Positions 10,532 through 18,399 of a DNA stretch of 64,000 nucleotides are shown in pieces; position 1 is the stretch's first letter, and every line of letters starts with the position of its first letter. The DNA comes from Azoarcus sp. TTM-91 (lineage in GTDB: Bacteria; Pseudomonadota; Gammaproteobacteria; Burkholderiales; Rhodocyclaceae), in assembly GCF_012911025.1 (NCBI RefSeq), contig NZ_WUEI01000011.1, positions 1 to 64,000 of the forward strand, given 5' to 3'. The translations under genes and the position numbers were made by a program. The notes under the pieces were generated by a model that worked only from the letters and a program-made list of their open reading frames with translations, was not told the origin of the DNA and searched no databases.

Positions 10532-10778
10532 TGGGGCGTCGGGGGGAGAAAAAAGCCGCCTGGCGAGGGACGCCGGCGGCCAGTTCTTAGGGCAAGGCTG
10601 TTTTTTGGACTGCGCTGCTGGACTGCGTGAGGGCACTACGGTGAGAACGCTGCAGCACCGGAGGAGAGGGAGCAGTGCTGCGGGAGGAATTCTACGTTGC
10701 CGGGCTGGTGCGATTCCGCCGCGGCGGCTTTGAAATTTCTTATCCGGCCATAGAGAAGGGAGAGCGCGGCAAGGAAAA
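10532..10778. other. Intergenic gap between MFS gene and PQQ dehydrogenase
   Basis: No convincing gene. It should contain the minus-strand promoter of the MFS gene, but I see no clear -35/-10 pair. A direct repeat GGACTGCG occurs at 10607-10614 and 10620-10627, and a small GC palindrome lies at 10716-10727. The dehydrogenase terminator is annotated separately at the right edge of the gap. Confidence 0.4.
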
Positions 10779-10800
10779 ACGGGACGCCGTGGCGTCCCGT
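10771..10800 (-). terminator. Rho-independent terminator of the PQQ dehydrogenase gene
   Basis: ACGGGACGCC and GGCGTCCCGT (10779-10788 and 10791-10800) form a perfect inverted repeat. On the minus strand the hairpin is followed by a TTTTT run (complement of AAAAA at 10775-10779), about 40 bases after the dehydrogenase stop codon. Confidence 0.8.
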
Positions 10801-10840
10801 TTCCTTTCTGCGCGGCCGCAGCGGCTGGTTTCTCCGCGGC

Positions 10841-13003
10841 TTACTTGGCCGCCGGCTGGCTGCCTTCGGCCTTGGCCTTGTCCAGCTCGGCCTTGAGGTC
10901 GTGGGCGCGCTTGATCACGTACTGGTGAATCATCTCCATGTGCTCCGGCAGCATGGCGTTGGCGAAGGGCGGCATGCCCTTGTCGGCGCGGGCGCCGGCG
11001 ACGATGGCGTTGAATTGCGCATGGGTGTCGGCGCTGAGGTAGCGCAGGTCGGGCACCACGCCGCCGCTCACCGCGTTGAGGCCGTGGCAGTTGGCGCAGT
11101 AGCCGTTGAACAGCATGCGCGCCATCGGCATCTTGTCCGCCTCCAGTGTCACCGGCGGCGGCGGGGGCAGCGGCAGGGTGTCGAACTTGGCCGGCGGCAG
11201 CGTGGCCTTGCCGCCGATCTTGTAGGTGAGGATGCGCGATTCCGGCTTCACCTTGGCCGCCAGCGACAGCGGGCCGAGGATGCGCGGGAAGGTGCCGCCC
11301 CAGCCGGCCATGAAGGTGACGTACTGCTCGCCCTTCACCTCGAAGGTCACCGGCCCGGCCATCACGCCGGTGTTGGCCGGCGACTGCCACAGCAGCTTGC
11401 CGCTGTCCGCGGCGTAGGCCACCACCCGGCCGTCGGCGGTGCCCTGGAACACCAGGTTGCCGGCAGTGGCGAGCGTGCCGCCGTTGTAAATGGTGCGGTA
11501 GTCCTGGCTCCAGCGCACTTCCTGCTTCACCGGGTCCCAGGCCAGCAGGCGGCCGCGCCAGGACTGGCTGATCTGCTCGACGACGGCCGGGTCTTCCGGC
11601 AGGTCGGGCACGTTGAGGCCGATGTTCACCACCGCCTTGCTGGGCAGGAACAGCGGCTCTTTCTGCGCTTCGAGGCCGGCGGCGGTTTCCTGCGCCGGCA
11701 GGTAGACCAGGCCGGTATCCGGGCTGAAGGACATCGGGTGCCAGTTGTGGCCGCCGATGATGGCGGGCGAAATCAGCTTGGCTTCCTTGGCGTAGTCGGC
11801 GTCCGGCAGCATCACCGGCCGGCCGGTGGCGAGGTCGATGTGGCTGGCCCAGTTCACCGGCACGAAGTTCTTCGCCGAGATGAGCTTGCCGTTGGTCCGG
11901 TCGAGCACGTAGAAGAAGCCGTTCTTCGGCGCTTGCATCAGCACCTTGCGCAGCTTGCCGTCGATCTTGATGTCGGCCAGCGTCATCTGCTGGGCGGCGG
12001 TGAAGTCCCAGCGGTCGGCGGGCGTGGTCTGGTAGTGCCAGATGTACTTGCCGGTGTCGGGGTTGAGCGCCACCACCGACGACAGGAACAGGTTGTCGCC
12101 CTTGCCCTCGCTGCGGAACTGGTAGTTGAAGGGCGAGCCGTTGCCGACGCCGATGTAGAGCTGGTTCAGCTCCGGGTCGTAGGACATGGAGTCCCACACC
12201 GTGCCGCCGCCGCCCCACTTGATCCAGCCATCGCCGAACCAGGTCTTGAGCGCCATCGCCATGGCGTCGTCTTCCGGCGGCAGCTTGGGGTCGCCCGGCA
12301 CGGTGAAGAAGCGCCAGGCCTGCTTGCCGGTTTCGGCGTCATAGGCGGTGACGTAGCCGCGCACGCCGAATTCGGCGCCGCCGTTGCCGATCAGCACCTT
12401 GCCTTTGACGATGCGCGGCGCGCCGGTGATGGTGTAGCTCTTGGCGTGGTCGAGCACGGTATCCACCGTCCACACCGGCGTGCCCTTGGCGGCGTCGAGG
12501 GCGACCAGGCGACCGTCGAAGGTGCCGACGTAGACCTTGCCCTTCCACACCGCCACGCCACGGTTCACCGGCCCGCAGCAGCCTTCGCCGGCCATGGGGC
12601 GCGGCACTTCCGGGTCGTACTTCCACAGCAGCTTGCCGGTGGCGGCTTCCAGCGCATAGACCACGCTGAAGGGGCCGGTGGTGTACATGACGCCATCGAC
12701 GACGATGGGCGTGGCTTCCACCCCCATGTCGATGTCCAGCTTGTGGGTCCAGGCCAGGCCCAGCCTGTCCACGTTGCCGTCGTTGATCTGCTTCAGCGGC
12801 GAGTAGCGCTTCTCGTCGTAGCCGCGGCCGTGGGACAGCCAGTTGCCGGCTTCGCCGCCTTTGGCGACTTTCTCGATGCGCTTGCCGTCCACGTTCGCCG
12901 GGCCGGCGAGGGCGCCGCCGGCGAGGCCGGCGAGGACGAGGGTGGCGAGGGTGTGGCGCAGGCGGGCGCGCGGGAGGGAGCGGGGTTTGAGCGTGCGTGT
13001 CAT
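10841..13003 (-). CDS. PQQ-dependent alcohol dehydrogenase with C-terminal cytochrome c (quinohaemoprotein)
   Basis: A 720-residue periplasmic enzyme that oxidises alcohols to aldehydes and passes electrons through its own haem c. It has a signal peptide (about 1-33, cleaved after GGALA). The propeller domain carries the vicinal Cys142-Cys143 disulfide (GEGCCGPV), several tryptophan-docking repeats (e.g. DAETGKQAW, DAAKGTPVW), the metal-ligand Asn region GVGNGSPFN and catalytic Asp333 in PADRWDFT. Position 335, where lanthanide-type enzymes have Asp, is Thr, which points to a calcium enzyme. The haem site CANCH is at 636-640 with Met677 (KGMPPF) as the probable axial ligand. It is the last gene of a run from the AraC regulator through a porin-like protein and an aldehyde dehydrogenase. 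No PQQ synthesis genes are in view. Confidence 0.95.
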   Translation of the reverse strand: MTRTLKPRSLPRARLRHTLATLVLAGLAGGALAGPANVDGKRIEKVAKGGEAGNWLSHGRGYDEKRYSPLKQINDGNVDRLGLAWTHKLDIDMGVEATPIVVDGVMYTTGPFSVVYALEAATGKLLWKYDPEVPRPMAGEGCCGPVNRGVAVWKGKVYVGTFDGRLVALDAAKGTPVWTVDTVLDHAKSYTITGAPRIVKGKVLIGNGGAEFGVRGYVTAYDAETGKQAWRFFTVPGDPKLPPEDDAMAMALKTWFGDGWIKWGGGGTVWDSMSYDPELNQLYIGVGNGSPFNYQFRSEGKGDNLFLSSVVALNPDTGKYIWHYQTTPADRWDFTAAQQMTLADIKIDGKLRKVLMQAPKNGFFYVLDRTNGKLISAKNFVPVNWASHIDLATGRPVMLPDADYAKEAKLISPAIIGGHNWHPMSFSPDTGLVYLPAQETAAGLEAQKEPLFLPSKAVVNIGLNVPDLPEDPAVVEQISQSWRGRLLAWDPVKQEVRWSQDYRTIYNGGTLATAGNLVFQGTADGRVVAYAADSGKLLWQSPANTGVMAGPVTFEVKGEQYVTFMAGWGGTFPRILGPLSLAAKVKPESRILTYKIGGKATLPPAKFDTLPLPPPPPVTLEADKMPMARMLFNGYCANCHGLNAVSGGVVPDLRYLSADTHAQFNAIVAGARADKGMPPFANAMLPEHMEMIHQYVIKRAHDLKAELDKAKAEGSQPAAK

Positions 13004-13070
13004 GGTCTTGTTTTTCCGTTGGGGGCGCCGGCGCTGGGCCGGCGGGAGCGGGGCGCGGGTGCCGCCGGGT

Positions 13071-14531
13071 TTACATCACCAGAGACACCACCTTTTCTTC
13101 GGTGTAGGCATCCAGCGCCAGGCGGGAGAGGTCGCGGCCGACGCCGGAGTCCTTGTAGCCGCCCCAGGGCAGGCGGGCGTCCAGCGGGCTCCAGCCGTTG
13201 ATGGCAACGGCGCCGACGCGCAGCTTCGGCGCCAGCGTGTGGGCGCGGACGACGTCCTGCGTCCACAGCGAGGCGGAGAGGCCGAAGGGGGTGTCGTTGG
13301 CCAGCCTCACCGCTTCCTCGTCGCTGTCGAACGGCACCACCACGCCAACCGGGCCGAAGATTTCCTCGCGCATGATGCGCATCTCCGGCGTGCCGCCAGC
13401 GAACACCGTGGGGCGGACGAAGAAGCCGCTGTCCGGCAGCGCCTCGCCGCCGGCCACCAGCGAGGCGCCTTCGGCGATGCCGCTCTGGATCAGGCTGGCG
13501 ACGCGGTCGCGGTGGCGGGCGTTGATCAGCGCGCCCATGCGGGTGTTGGCGTCCAGCGGGTCGCCCAGGGTGACCGACTTGGCCGCGCCGGCGAGCGCGC
13601 CGACGACGTCGTCGTAGCGGCTGCGATGCACCAGGATGCGGGTGCCGGCGGCGCAGGTCTGGCCCTGGTTCACGAACAGGCCCATGGCCACGCCCATGAT
13701 GGCGATGTTGAGGTCGGCGTCCTGGCAGATGATCTGCGGCGCCTTGCCGCCCAGCTCCAGCGTCAGGCGCTTGAACAGCGGCGCCGCCTCGCGGGCGATG
13801 ATGCGGCCCACTTCGGTGCTGCCGGTGAAGCTGATCTTGTCTACGCCAGGGTGCTTCACCAGCCTGGCGCCGGCTTCCGGCCCCATGCCGTTCACCAGGT
13901 TGAACACGCCGGCCGGGAAGCCGGCCTCGGCGGCCAGCTCGGCCAGCGCGGTGAGTGCCAGCGGCGCGTCTTCAGAAGGCTTGAGCACCACGGTGCAGCC
14001 GGCCGCCAGCGCCGGCGCCAGCTTCCAGATGCCTATCATCAGCGGCGCGTTCCACGGCACGATCAGCGCCGCCACGCCGATGGCCTCGCGGATGGTGTAG
14101 TTGAGCGTCGGCCGGCCCATGAAGCCGGCGGTGGGAATCTGGCGGCCTTCCAGCTTGTCCGCCCAGCCGGCGAAGTAGCGCAGGGTGTCGATGGACATCG
14201 GCAGATCCAGCATGCGCATTTCCATCAGCGGCCGGCCCTGTTCCATCGCCAGGATATGGGCGAAGCGCTCGGCGTCGCGCGCCAGCAGGTCGGCCAGCTT
14301 GTTGAGCAGGCGGCCGCGTTCGGCGCCCGGCAGGCGCGACCATTCGCCGCCGTCGAACTGGGCGCGGGCGGCGGCTACCGCCGCATCCACGTCGGCGGCG
14401 CCGGAGTTGGCGACCTCGGCCAGCACCGCGCCGGAGGCGGGGGCGAGCTTGGGGAAGGTGGCTTTGGTGGCGGCGGCGCGCCACTCGCCGGCGATGAAGT
14501 TGCGGCTGGGGTAGGAGGTGGGTGCGGACAT
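13071..14531 (-). CDS. NAD(P)-dependent aldehyde dehydrogenase
   Basis: A 486-residue cytoplasmic aldehyde dehydrogenase of normal family length. The catalytic set is complete: Asn161 in VPWNAPL, Glu259 in TLELGGKAPQ and nucleophile Cys293 in NQGQTCAAGTR. FTGSTEVGR is the Rossmann glycine motif. The ATG is conventional. It lies 67 bases upstream of the PQQ alcohol dehydrogenase on the same strand, so it probably takes the aldehyde produced there on to the acid. The substrate is not identifiable. Confidence 0.95.
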   Translation of the reverse strand: MSAPTSYPSRNFIAGEWRAAATKATFPKLAPASGAVLAEVANSGAADVDAAVAAARAQFDGGEWSRLPGAERGRLLNKLADLLARDAERFAHILAMEQGRPLMEMRMLDLPMSIDTLRYFAGWADKLEGRQIPTAGFMGRPTLNYTIREAIGVAALIVPWNAPLMIGIWKLAPALAAGCTVVLKPSEDAPLALTALAELAAEAGFPAGVFNLVNGMGPEAGARLVKHPGVDKISFTGSTEVGRIIAREAAPLFKRLTLELGGKAPQIICQDADLNIAIMGVAMGLFVNQGQTCAAGTRILVHRSRYDDVVGALAGAAKSVTLGDPLDANTRMGALINARHRDRVASLIQSGIAEGASLVAGGEALPDSGFFVRPTVFAGGTPEMRIMREEIFGPVGVVVPFDSDEEAVRLANDTPFGLSASLWTQDVVRAHTLAPKLRVGAVAINGWSPLDARLPWGGYKDSGVGRDLSRLALDAYTEEKVVSLVM

Positions 14532-14612
14532 CGCGATTTCCTCGTCGTGGGATTGCTTGGCGGTTAACGGCGGCCGGCCCGCGCGCCGGCGGGCGGCGCG
14601 CAGGCGAGCGTC

Positions 14613-15629
14613 TTACTTGAAGTGATGGACGTAGCGGACCACGTAGCGCTCGCCTTCCGGCCGGTTGCGCACGTGGCTTTCCTTGTAGGCGTTGAAGAAC
14701 AGGTGGTCCTGCTGGGAGAAGCTGTAGAGCACGCCGGGGCCGATGCCGAAGACCTGTTCCTTGCTGCCGGACACCGCATGGCCGTTCACCTCGGTCTCGG
14801 TGATCTGCTTCAGCCAGTAGCCGTTGATGCCGAGGCGCAGTTGCGGCGTCACCGCGTACTCGGTGGCGAAGTTCATGTGGAAGGCTTCGCCGGGGCGCAT
14901 GTCGCGGGCGTTGGCGACGCCGTAGCCAGCATAGCCGTTGGGGTTGGGGTCGGTGTTCTTGCCGCTCCACAGGTACCAGAGGCGGGTGGACACCGTCCAG
15001 TCGGGCGTCACCCAGTAGGTGCCGGACCAGTAGGGGTTGATGGTCCAGTGGTTGGCGCCGGGATTGACGCTGCGCTTGTTGTCGTACTCGCCGGTGGGGA
15101 AGGAGACGTCGATCTCGAAGCGGTGGGCGAAGATGGGGCCGTTCTCGCCCATGATGGGCATCCACTGCAGGAAGGGGCCGACGATGAGGTCGCCGACGCC
15201 GGTGTTGCCCTTGGGCAGCGCGGCGTTGTTCAGGCCATCGTTGGTGCGGGCGTCCAGCACCGCCGGCAGCAGCAGGGTGACGCCGTAGTGGGCGCCCCAC
15301 AGGGTGTCGGCCGACATCCAGATGGCCTGCGACACCAGCGAGGTGACTTCGATGTCCTGCTTGGGCAGCGGCGCGGCCTTGCCGTCCTTGTCGCGCAACT
15401 TGTCGGCGCTGTAGTACTGCAGGTACTCGGATACGTACCAGCCGGGGCCGGCCGGCGGCGCGCCGTCGATGAAGGTGGTGAGGCCGAGGTTCACCGCCGG
15501 CAGTTCGCTGGCGACAGCGGGTGCCGCCAGGCTGCATGCGGCGGCGAGCGTGGCCGCGAGGGTGGCGAGCTGGCTGGGCGTGTTGCGGGTACTGCCGGGC
15601 TGAGCGCCGGCTTGTGGTTTTGCGGGCAT
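14613..15629 (-). CDS. Phenol_MetA-type outer-membrane protein
   Basis: A 338-residue secreted protein with a signal peptide (about 18-40, LAATLAAACSLAAPAVAS). The mature part alternates polar and aromatic residues and ends in an aromatic-rich strand (YVVRYVHHFK), as expected of an outer-membrane barrel. The pattern fits the MetA-pathway-of-phenol-degradation/SphX-like family, whose members sit beside catabolic operons and are thought to take up hydrophobic substrates: GTYWVTPDWTVSTRLWYLW, an aromatic belt, and FSFPTGEY-like FPTGEYDNK. It is first in the run before the aldehyde and alcohol dehydrogenases (81-base gap), suggesting uptake of the alcohol or its precursor. Confidence 0.75.
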   Translation of the reverse strand: MPAKPQAGAQPGSTRNTPSQLATLAATLAAACSLAAPAVASELPAVNLGLTTFIDGAPPAGPGWYVSEYLQYYSADKLRDKDGKAAPLPKQDIEVTSLVSQAIWMSADTLWGAHYGVTLLLPAVLDARTNDGLNNAALPKGNTGVGDLIVGPFLQWMPIMGENGPIFAHRFEIDVSFPTGEYDNKRSVNPGANHWTINPYWSGTYWVTPDWTVSTRLWYLWSGKNTDPNPNGYAGYGVANARDMRPGEAFHMNFATEYAVTPQLRLGINGYWLKQITETEVNGHAVSGSKEQVFGIGPGVLYSFSQQDHLFFNAYKESHVRNRPEGERYVVRYVHHFK

Positions 15630-15753
15630 CGTAAGGCTCTCCGGGCGAGGCTGGGGTCGGGGGGCGGCTGCGGCTCATGCGTTGTGGGCCGCTGGGAATA
15701 CCTTACGGAGCCAGGGGGCAAGCCGGCTTGCTTGTCCGTGCAGGGAACATGTC

Positions 15754-15772
15754 TGCGCGTGCACTGCGCGCA
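15754..15772. promoter_or_regulatory. Inverted repeat upstream of the alcohol-oxidation operon
   Basis: TGCGCG-N7-CGCGCA is an inverted repeat about 125 bases before the outer-membrane protein gene, between it and the AraC-type gene. It could be an operator for that regulator. I see no clear core promoter, so the role is inferred from position only. Confidence 0.3.
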
Positions 15773-15815
15773 AATGAGGTGGTGAGCCGGGGTGGCGTGG
15801 AACGTCGTGGTGCGC

Positions 15816-16769
15816 TCAGCCCGGCGGGCGGCGGTCGCTGCGGTAGGCGCTGGGGCTGACGCCGAAGCGCTCGCGGAAGCTGCGGCTGAAGTGGGCGCCG
15901 TCGGCGAAGCCGTGCTCCAGCGCGATGCGGGTGATGCTGCCTTCGCCAGGACCGCCGGCGATCAAGGCCTCGCAGGCGCGCTCCAGCCGCAGGTTCTGGA
16001 TGAAGGCGCGCGGCCGCAGTTCGGCGGCGGCGAAGAGGTTATACAGGCTGCGGCGCGACATGTGCAGCGCGCGGGCGATGTCGTCCGGCCCCAGCGCCGG
16101 CTCCGCCAGGTGCTGCAGCACGAAGCGGCGCGCTTCGGCCAGGCGCAGGGTGTCGCGGCGGTCGCCGCCCTGGCGCTGGTCGGCCTCCTGGCGCAGCGCG
16201 CTCTCGGTAAGCGCCAGCACCGACTCCAGCAGCGCGCGCTGGGCCAGCGGCGTCAGCCCTTCCTGCTCGCGCATGGCGCCGCGCAGGGCCAGCAAGGCAA
16301 TGCGCGCCGGCCCGGCGTTGGGTCGGCAGGCGGGGCCGAGGTCGCGCGCCAGCCGCATCCAGCTCTCGGCGTTCTCGCCGGTGTAGAGCAGGGAGAAGAA
16401 GCGCGCGTCTTCGGACAGGTGCAGGGAGTAGGGGCGGCTGGCGTCGTAGAAGGTCCAGCCATCGGCCACCAGGCTGCGGTCTTCGCTGCCTTGCTGGAAG
16501 CGGCCCTGGCCGTGCAGTAGCCACAGCATCTTCACCGCCGCGACGTCGGAGGTGGCGGAATGGTGTGGCCGCCGGGTGACGCGGTGTTCGCACATGCGCA
16601 CCTCGGCGGCGCGGGCGTGCTCCAGCCGGGCCCACAGCGCGCGGCCGTGGAAGGGCGTGCTGCGGGAAACCTCGAAATCCAGCGGCAGGAACAGCGATGC
16701 CACCGCCTCCCGCCAGGAGTCGTGGCGGGTTTCCTGCGTGCGGAACGCGGGAAAGGGGCGAGCATCCAT
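15816..16769 (-). CDS. AraC-family transcriptional regulator
   Basis: A 317-residue regulator. The N-terminal half (about 15-190) resembles the AraC-binding-like domain found in FeaR/NahR-type AraC proteins (LLHGQGRFQQ, FYDASRPYSL). The C-terminal double HTH (about 205-312) is typical: LGPDDIARALHMSRRSLYN, then ALEHGFADGAHFSRSFRERF. FGVSPSAYR is the family end signature. It lies directly upstream of, and on the same strand as, the Phenol_MetA-aldehyde dehydrogenase-alcohol dehydrogenase run and is the most likely activator of it. The inducer is unknown. Confidence 0.9.
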   Translation of the reverse strand: MDARPFPAFRTQETRHDSWREAVASLFLPLDFEVSRSTPFHGRALWARLEHARAAEVRMCEHRVTRRPHHSATSDVAAVKMLWLLHGQGRFQQGSEDRSLVADGWTFYDASRPYSLHLSEDARFFSLLYTGENAESWMRLARDLGPACRPNAGPARIALLALRGAMREQEGLTPLAQRALLESVLALTESALRQEADQRQGGDRRDTLRLAEARRFVLQHLAEPALGPDDIARALHMSRRSLYNLFAAAELRPRAFIQNLRLERACEALIAGGPGEGSITRIALEHGFADGAHFSRSFRERFGVSPSAYRSDRRPPG

Positions 16770-16909
16770 GGCGGGCCTCGATGGGGTGCGGGTCTGGCCC
16801 GCGGGGCGCGGGCGGCCGAACAGTTGCCTCCTCCCGCCGCGTGTCGGTGCGGGTCCGCCTTTGCTCCGGTGCTGCCTGTCGGGTGACGGTTTTGTGAAAC
16901 GGCGAGAAA

Positions 16910-16938
16910 ACTTTAGTTACGGAAAGTTTAGCCGTCAA
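16910..16938 (-). promoter_or_regulatory. Sigma-70-like promoter of the AraC-type gene, with inverted repeat
   Basis: On the minus strand TTGACG (16933-16938), a 17-base spacer and TAAAGT (16910-16915) form a good promoter about 135 bases before the AraC gene. It is overlapped by an inverted repeat TTTAGTT-N18-AACTAAA and a near-direct repeat AAACTTTAG/AAAGTTTAG. This AT-rich patch stands out in a GC-rich gap. The rest of the 315-base gap (16770-17084) holds only the terminator of the next gene. Confidence 0.5.
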
Positions 16939-17025
16939 CTAAACCCTGCGCTGCGGCAGGTTGGCGTGGCCTGCTCCCTCCGCCGTGCCGGGCTTCAAGC
17001 GCGTCCGGGTCCTGCGGCCAGGCGG

Positions 17026-17059
17026 AAAAAACGGGAACGGGCTCGCGCCCGTCCCCGTT
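17026..17059 (-). terminator. Rho-independent terminator of the MFS gene
   Basis: A 13-base stem with one G-U pair (arms 17030-17042 and 17047-17059) closes on a GCGA tetraloop, and on the minus strand is followed by six T (complement of 17026-17031). It lies 25 bases after the stop of the minus-strand MFS gene. Confidence 0.85.
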
Positions 17060-17084
17060 CGGGACGTCTGCCCCCGCGGGCGCG

Positions 17085-18299
17085 TCAGCCGGCCCGGCGG
17101 CCCGCCTGCAGGCGCACCCCGAGTGCCGCCGCCGAGCTGAGGGTGGCCAGCGCCACCACGCCCATCCAGCCCCACTGCGCCAGCGCCAGGCTGCCCAGCG
17201 CCGCGCCGGTCGCCATGCCGATGAACATGCAGGTGAAGAGCAGGGCGTTGAGGCGGCTGCGAGCTGCCGGATCCAGGCCGTAGACGATGGTCTGGTGCGC
17301 CACCAGCGTGGCTTGCATGCCGAGATCGAAGCCGATCGCGCTGGCGATGATGAGGCCCAGCTGGGCTTGCGGCGGCAGCAGGAAGGACAGGCCCATCGCG
17401 GCGAAGGACAGCATCGCCAGGCCGCTGCCCAGGCGGGTGACCAGCTGCGGGCCGCGCTTGTCGGCGAGGCGGCCGGCCAGCGGTGCGGCCAGCGCGCCGG
17501 CGGCACCGGCGAGGCCGAAGGCGCCGGCAGCGGCGCTGCCGAGCTGGAAGCTGTCGTGCAGCATTACCGCCAGGGTGGACCAGAAGGCGCTGAAGCCGAC
17601 CGAGATCAGGCCCTGGGCCAGTGCGGCGTAGCGCAGCGCCGGGTACTTGCTCCACAGCGCCCGCATCGAGCCCAGCAGCGCGCCGTAGCTGGCGCGGGTG
17701 GTGGGCGTGATGTGCGGCAGGCCGCGCCAGGCGGCGATACCGATGGCGGCGATGGAAACGGCCGCGATCAGGTACATCGTGCGCCAGCCGAACTGTTCGG
17801 CGACGATGCCGCTGACCACCCGCGACAGCAGGATGCCCAGCAGCAGCCCGGTCATCACCATGCCGACGATCTTGCCGCGCTGGGCCTCCGGCGCCAGCGT
17901 GGCGGCGGCGGGCACGATGTCCTGCGCCAGCGTGGCGGTGAGGCCGACGGCCAGGCTGGCGACCAGCAGCAGGCCGATGCCGGGGGCGAGGCCGCTGAGC
18001 AGCAGCGCCGCGCTGAGAATGGCGGCCTTGATGGCGATGATGATGCGGCGGTCGTAGCGGTCGCCCAGCGGCGCCAGCAGCAGGATGCCGAGCGCGTAGC
18101 CCAGGGTGGTCAGCGTCGGCACCATCCCCACGCTGCGGGCGTCGGCCTGCATGTCGGCACCCAGCACGCCCAGCATCGGCTGGCTGTAGTAGAGCGAGGC
18201 GACGCTGAGGCCGGCGCCGGTGGCGAGCAGCAGCACCAGCGAGCCGGAAATGTCACCCTTCGGCCGCGTTTCTGCATGCAGGGTTTGAATGTCGGACAT
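17085..18299 (-). CDS. MFS transporter (DHA1 family)
   Basis: A 404-residue protein with about twelve membrane helices. The beginning (LSVASLYYSQPMLGVL) and the loop LAPLGDRYDRRIIIAIKAAI after helix 2 match the motif-A region (GxLaDRyGrR) of DHA1 exporters related to the YnfM/inner-membrane transport group. It probably exports a small metabolite or drug. It is divergent from a LysR-type gene, with 98 bases between the start codons and a palindromic operator candidate next to the LysR start. It ends at a strong terminator. Confidence 0.87.
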   Translation of the reverse strand: MSDIQTLHAETRPKGDISGSLVLLLATGAGLSVASLYYSQPMLGVLGADMQADARSVGMVPTLTTLGYALGILLLAPLGDRYDRRIIIAIKAAILSAALLLSGLAPGIGLLLVASLAVGLTATLAQDIVPAAATLAPEAQRGKIVGMVMTGLLLGILLSRVVSGIVAEQFGWRTMYLIAAVSIAAIGIAAWRGLPHITPTTRASYGALLGSMRALWSKYPALRYAALAQGLISVGFSAFWSTLAVMLHDSFQLGSAAAGAFGLAGAAGALAAPLAGRLADKRGPQLVTRLGSGLAMLSFAAMGLSFLLPPQAQLGLIIASAIGFDLGMQATLVAHQTIVYGLDPAARSRLNALLFTCMFIGMATGAALGSLALAQWGWMGVVALATLSSAAALGVRLQAGRRAG

Positions 18300-18371
18300 G
18301 ATTTACACCTGTGTTGTTTTGGCGATGGCTGGATTCTTCGCCCTTTGCTGCCGGGCTTGTAGTGGTCTGGG

Positions 18372-18399
18372 GCGTACAGTTGCTATACGCTGAGCGTAT
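18372..18399. promoter_or_regulatory. Nested GCGTA/TACGC palindromes at the LysR start (operator candidate)
   Basis: ATACGC-TGA-GCGTAT (18385-18399) is a perfect inverted repeat that overlaps the ATG at 18398. A further GCGTA at 18372-18376 makes a second dyad GCGTA-N9-TACGC. The half-site thus occurs three times in 28 bases in the gap of a divergent MFS/LysR pair. Position suggests autorepression and control of the transporter. Confidence 0.5.

Noticed and set aside
10841..13003. Lanthanide-dependent alcohol dehydrogenase
   Set aside because: The position two residues after the catalytic Asp is Thr, not Asp.
10901..13201. A 766-codon open frame on the plus strand over the PQQ dehydrogenase
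   Set aside because: The product is a His/Val/Gly/Arg-rich low-complexity sequence antisense to a certain gene.
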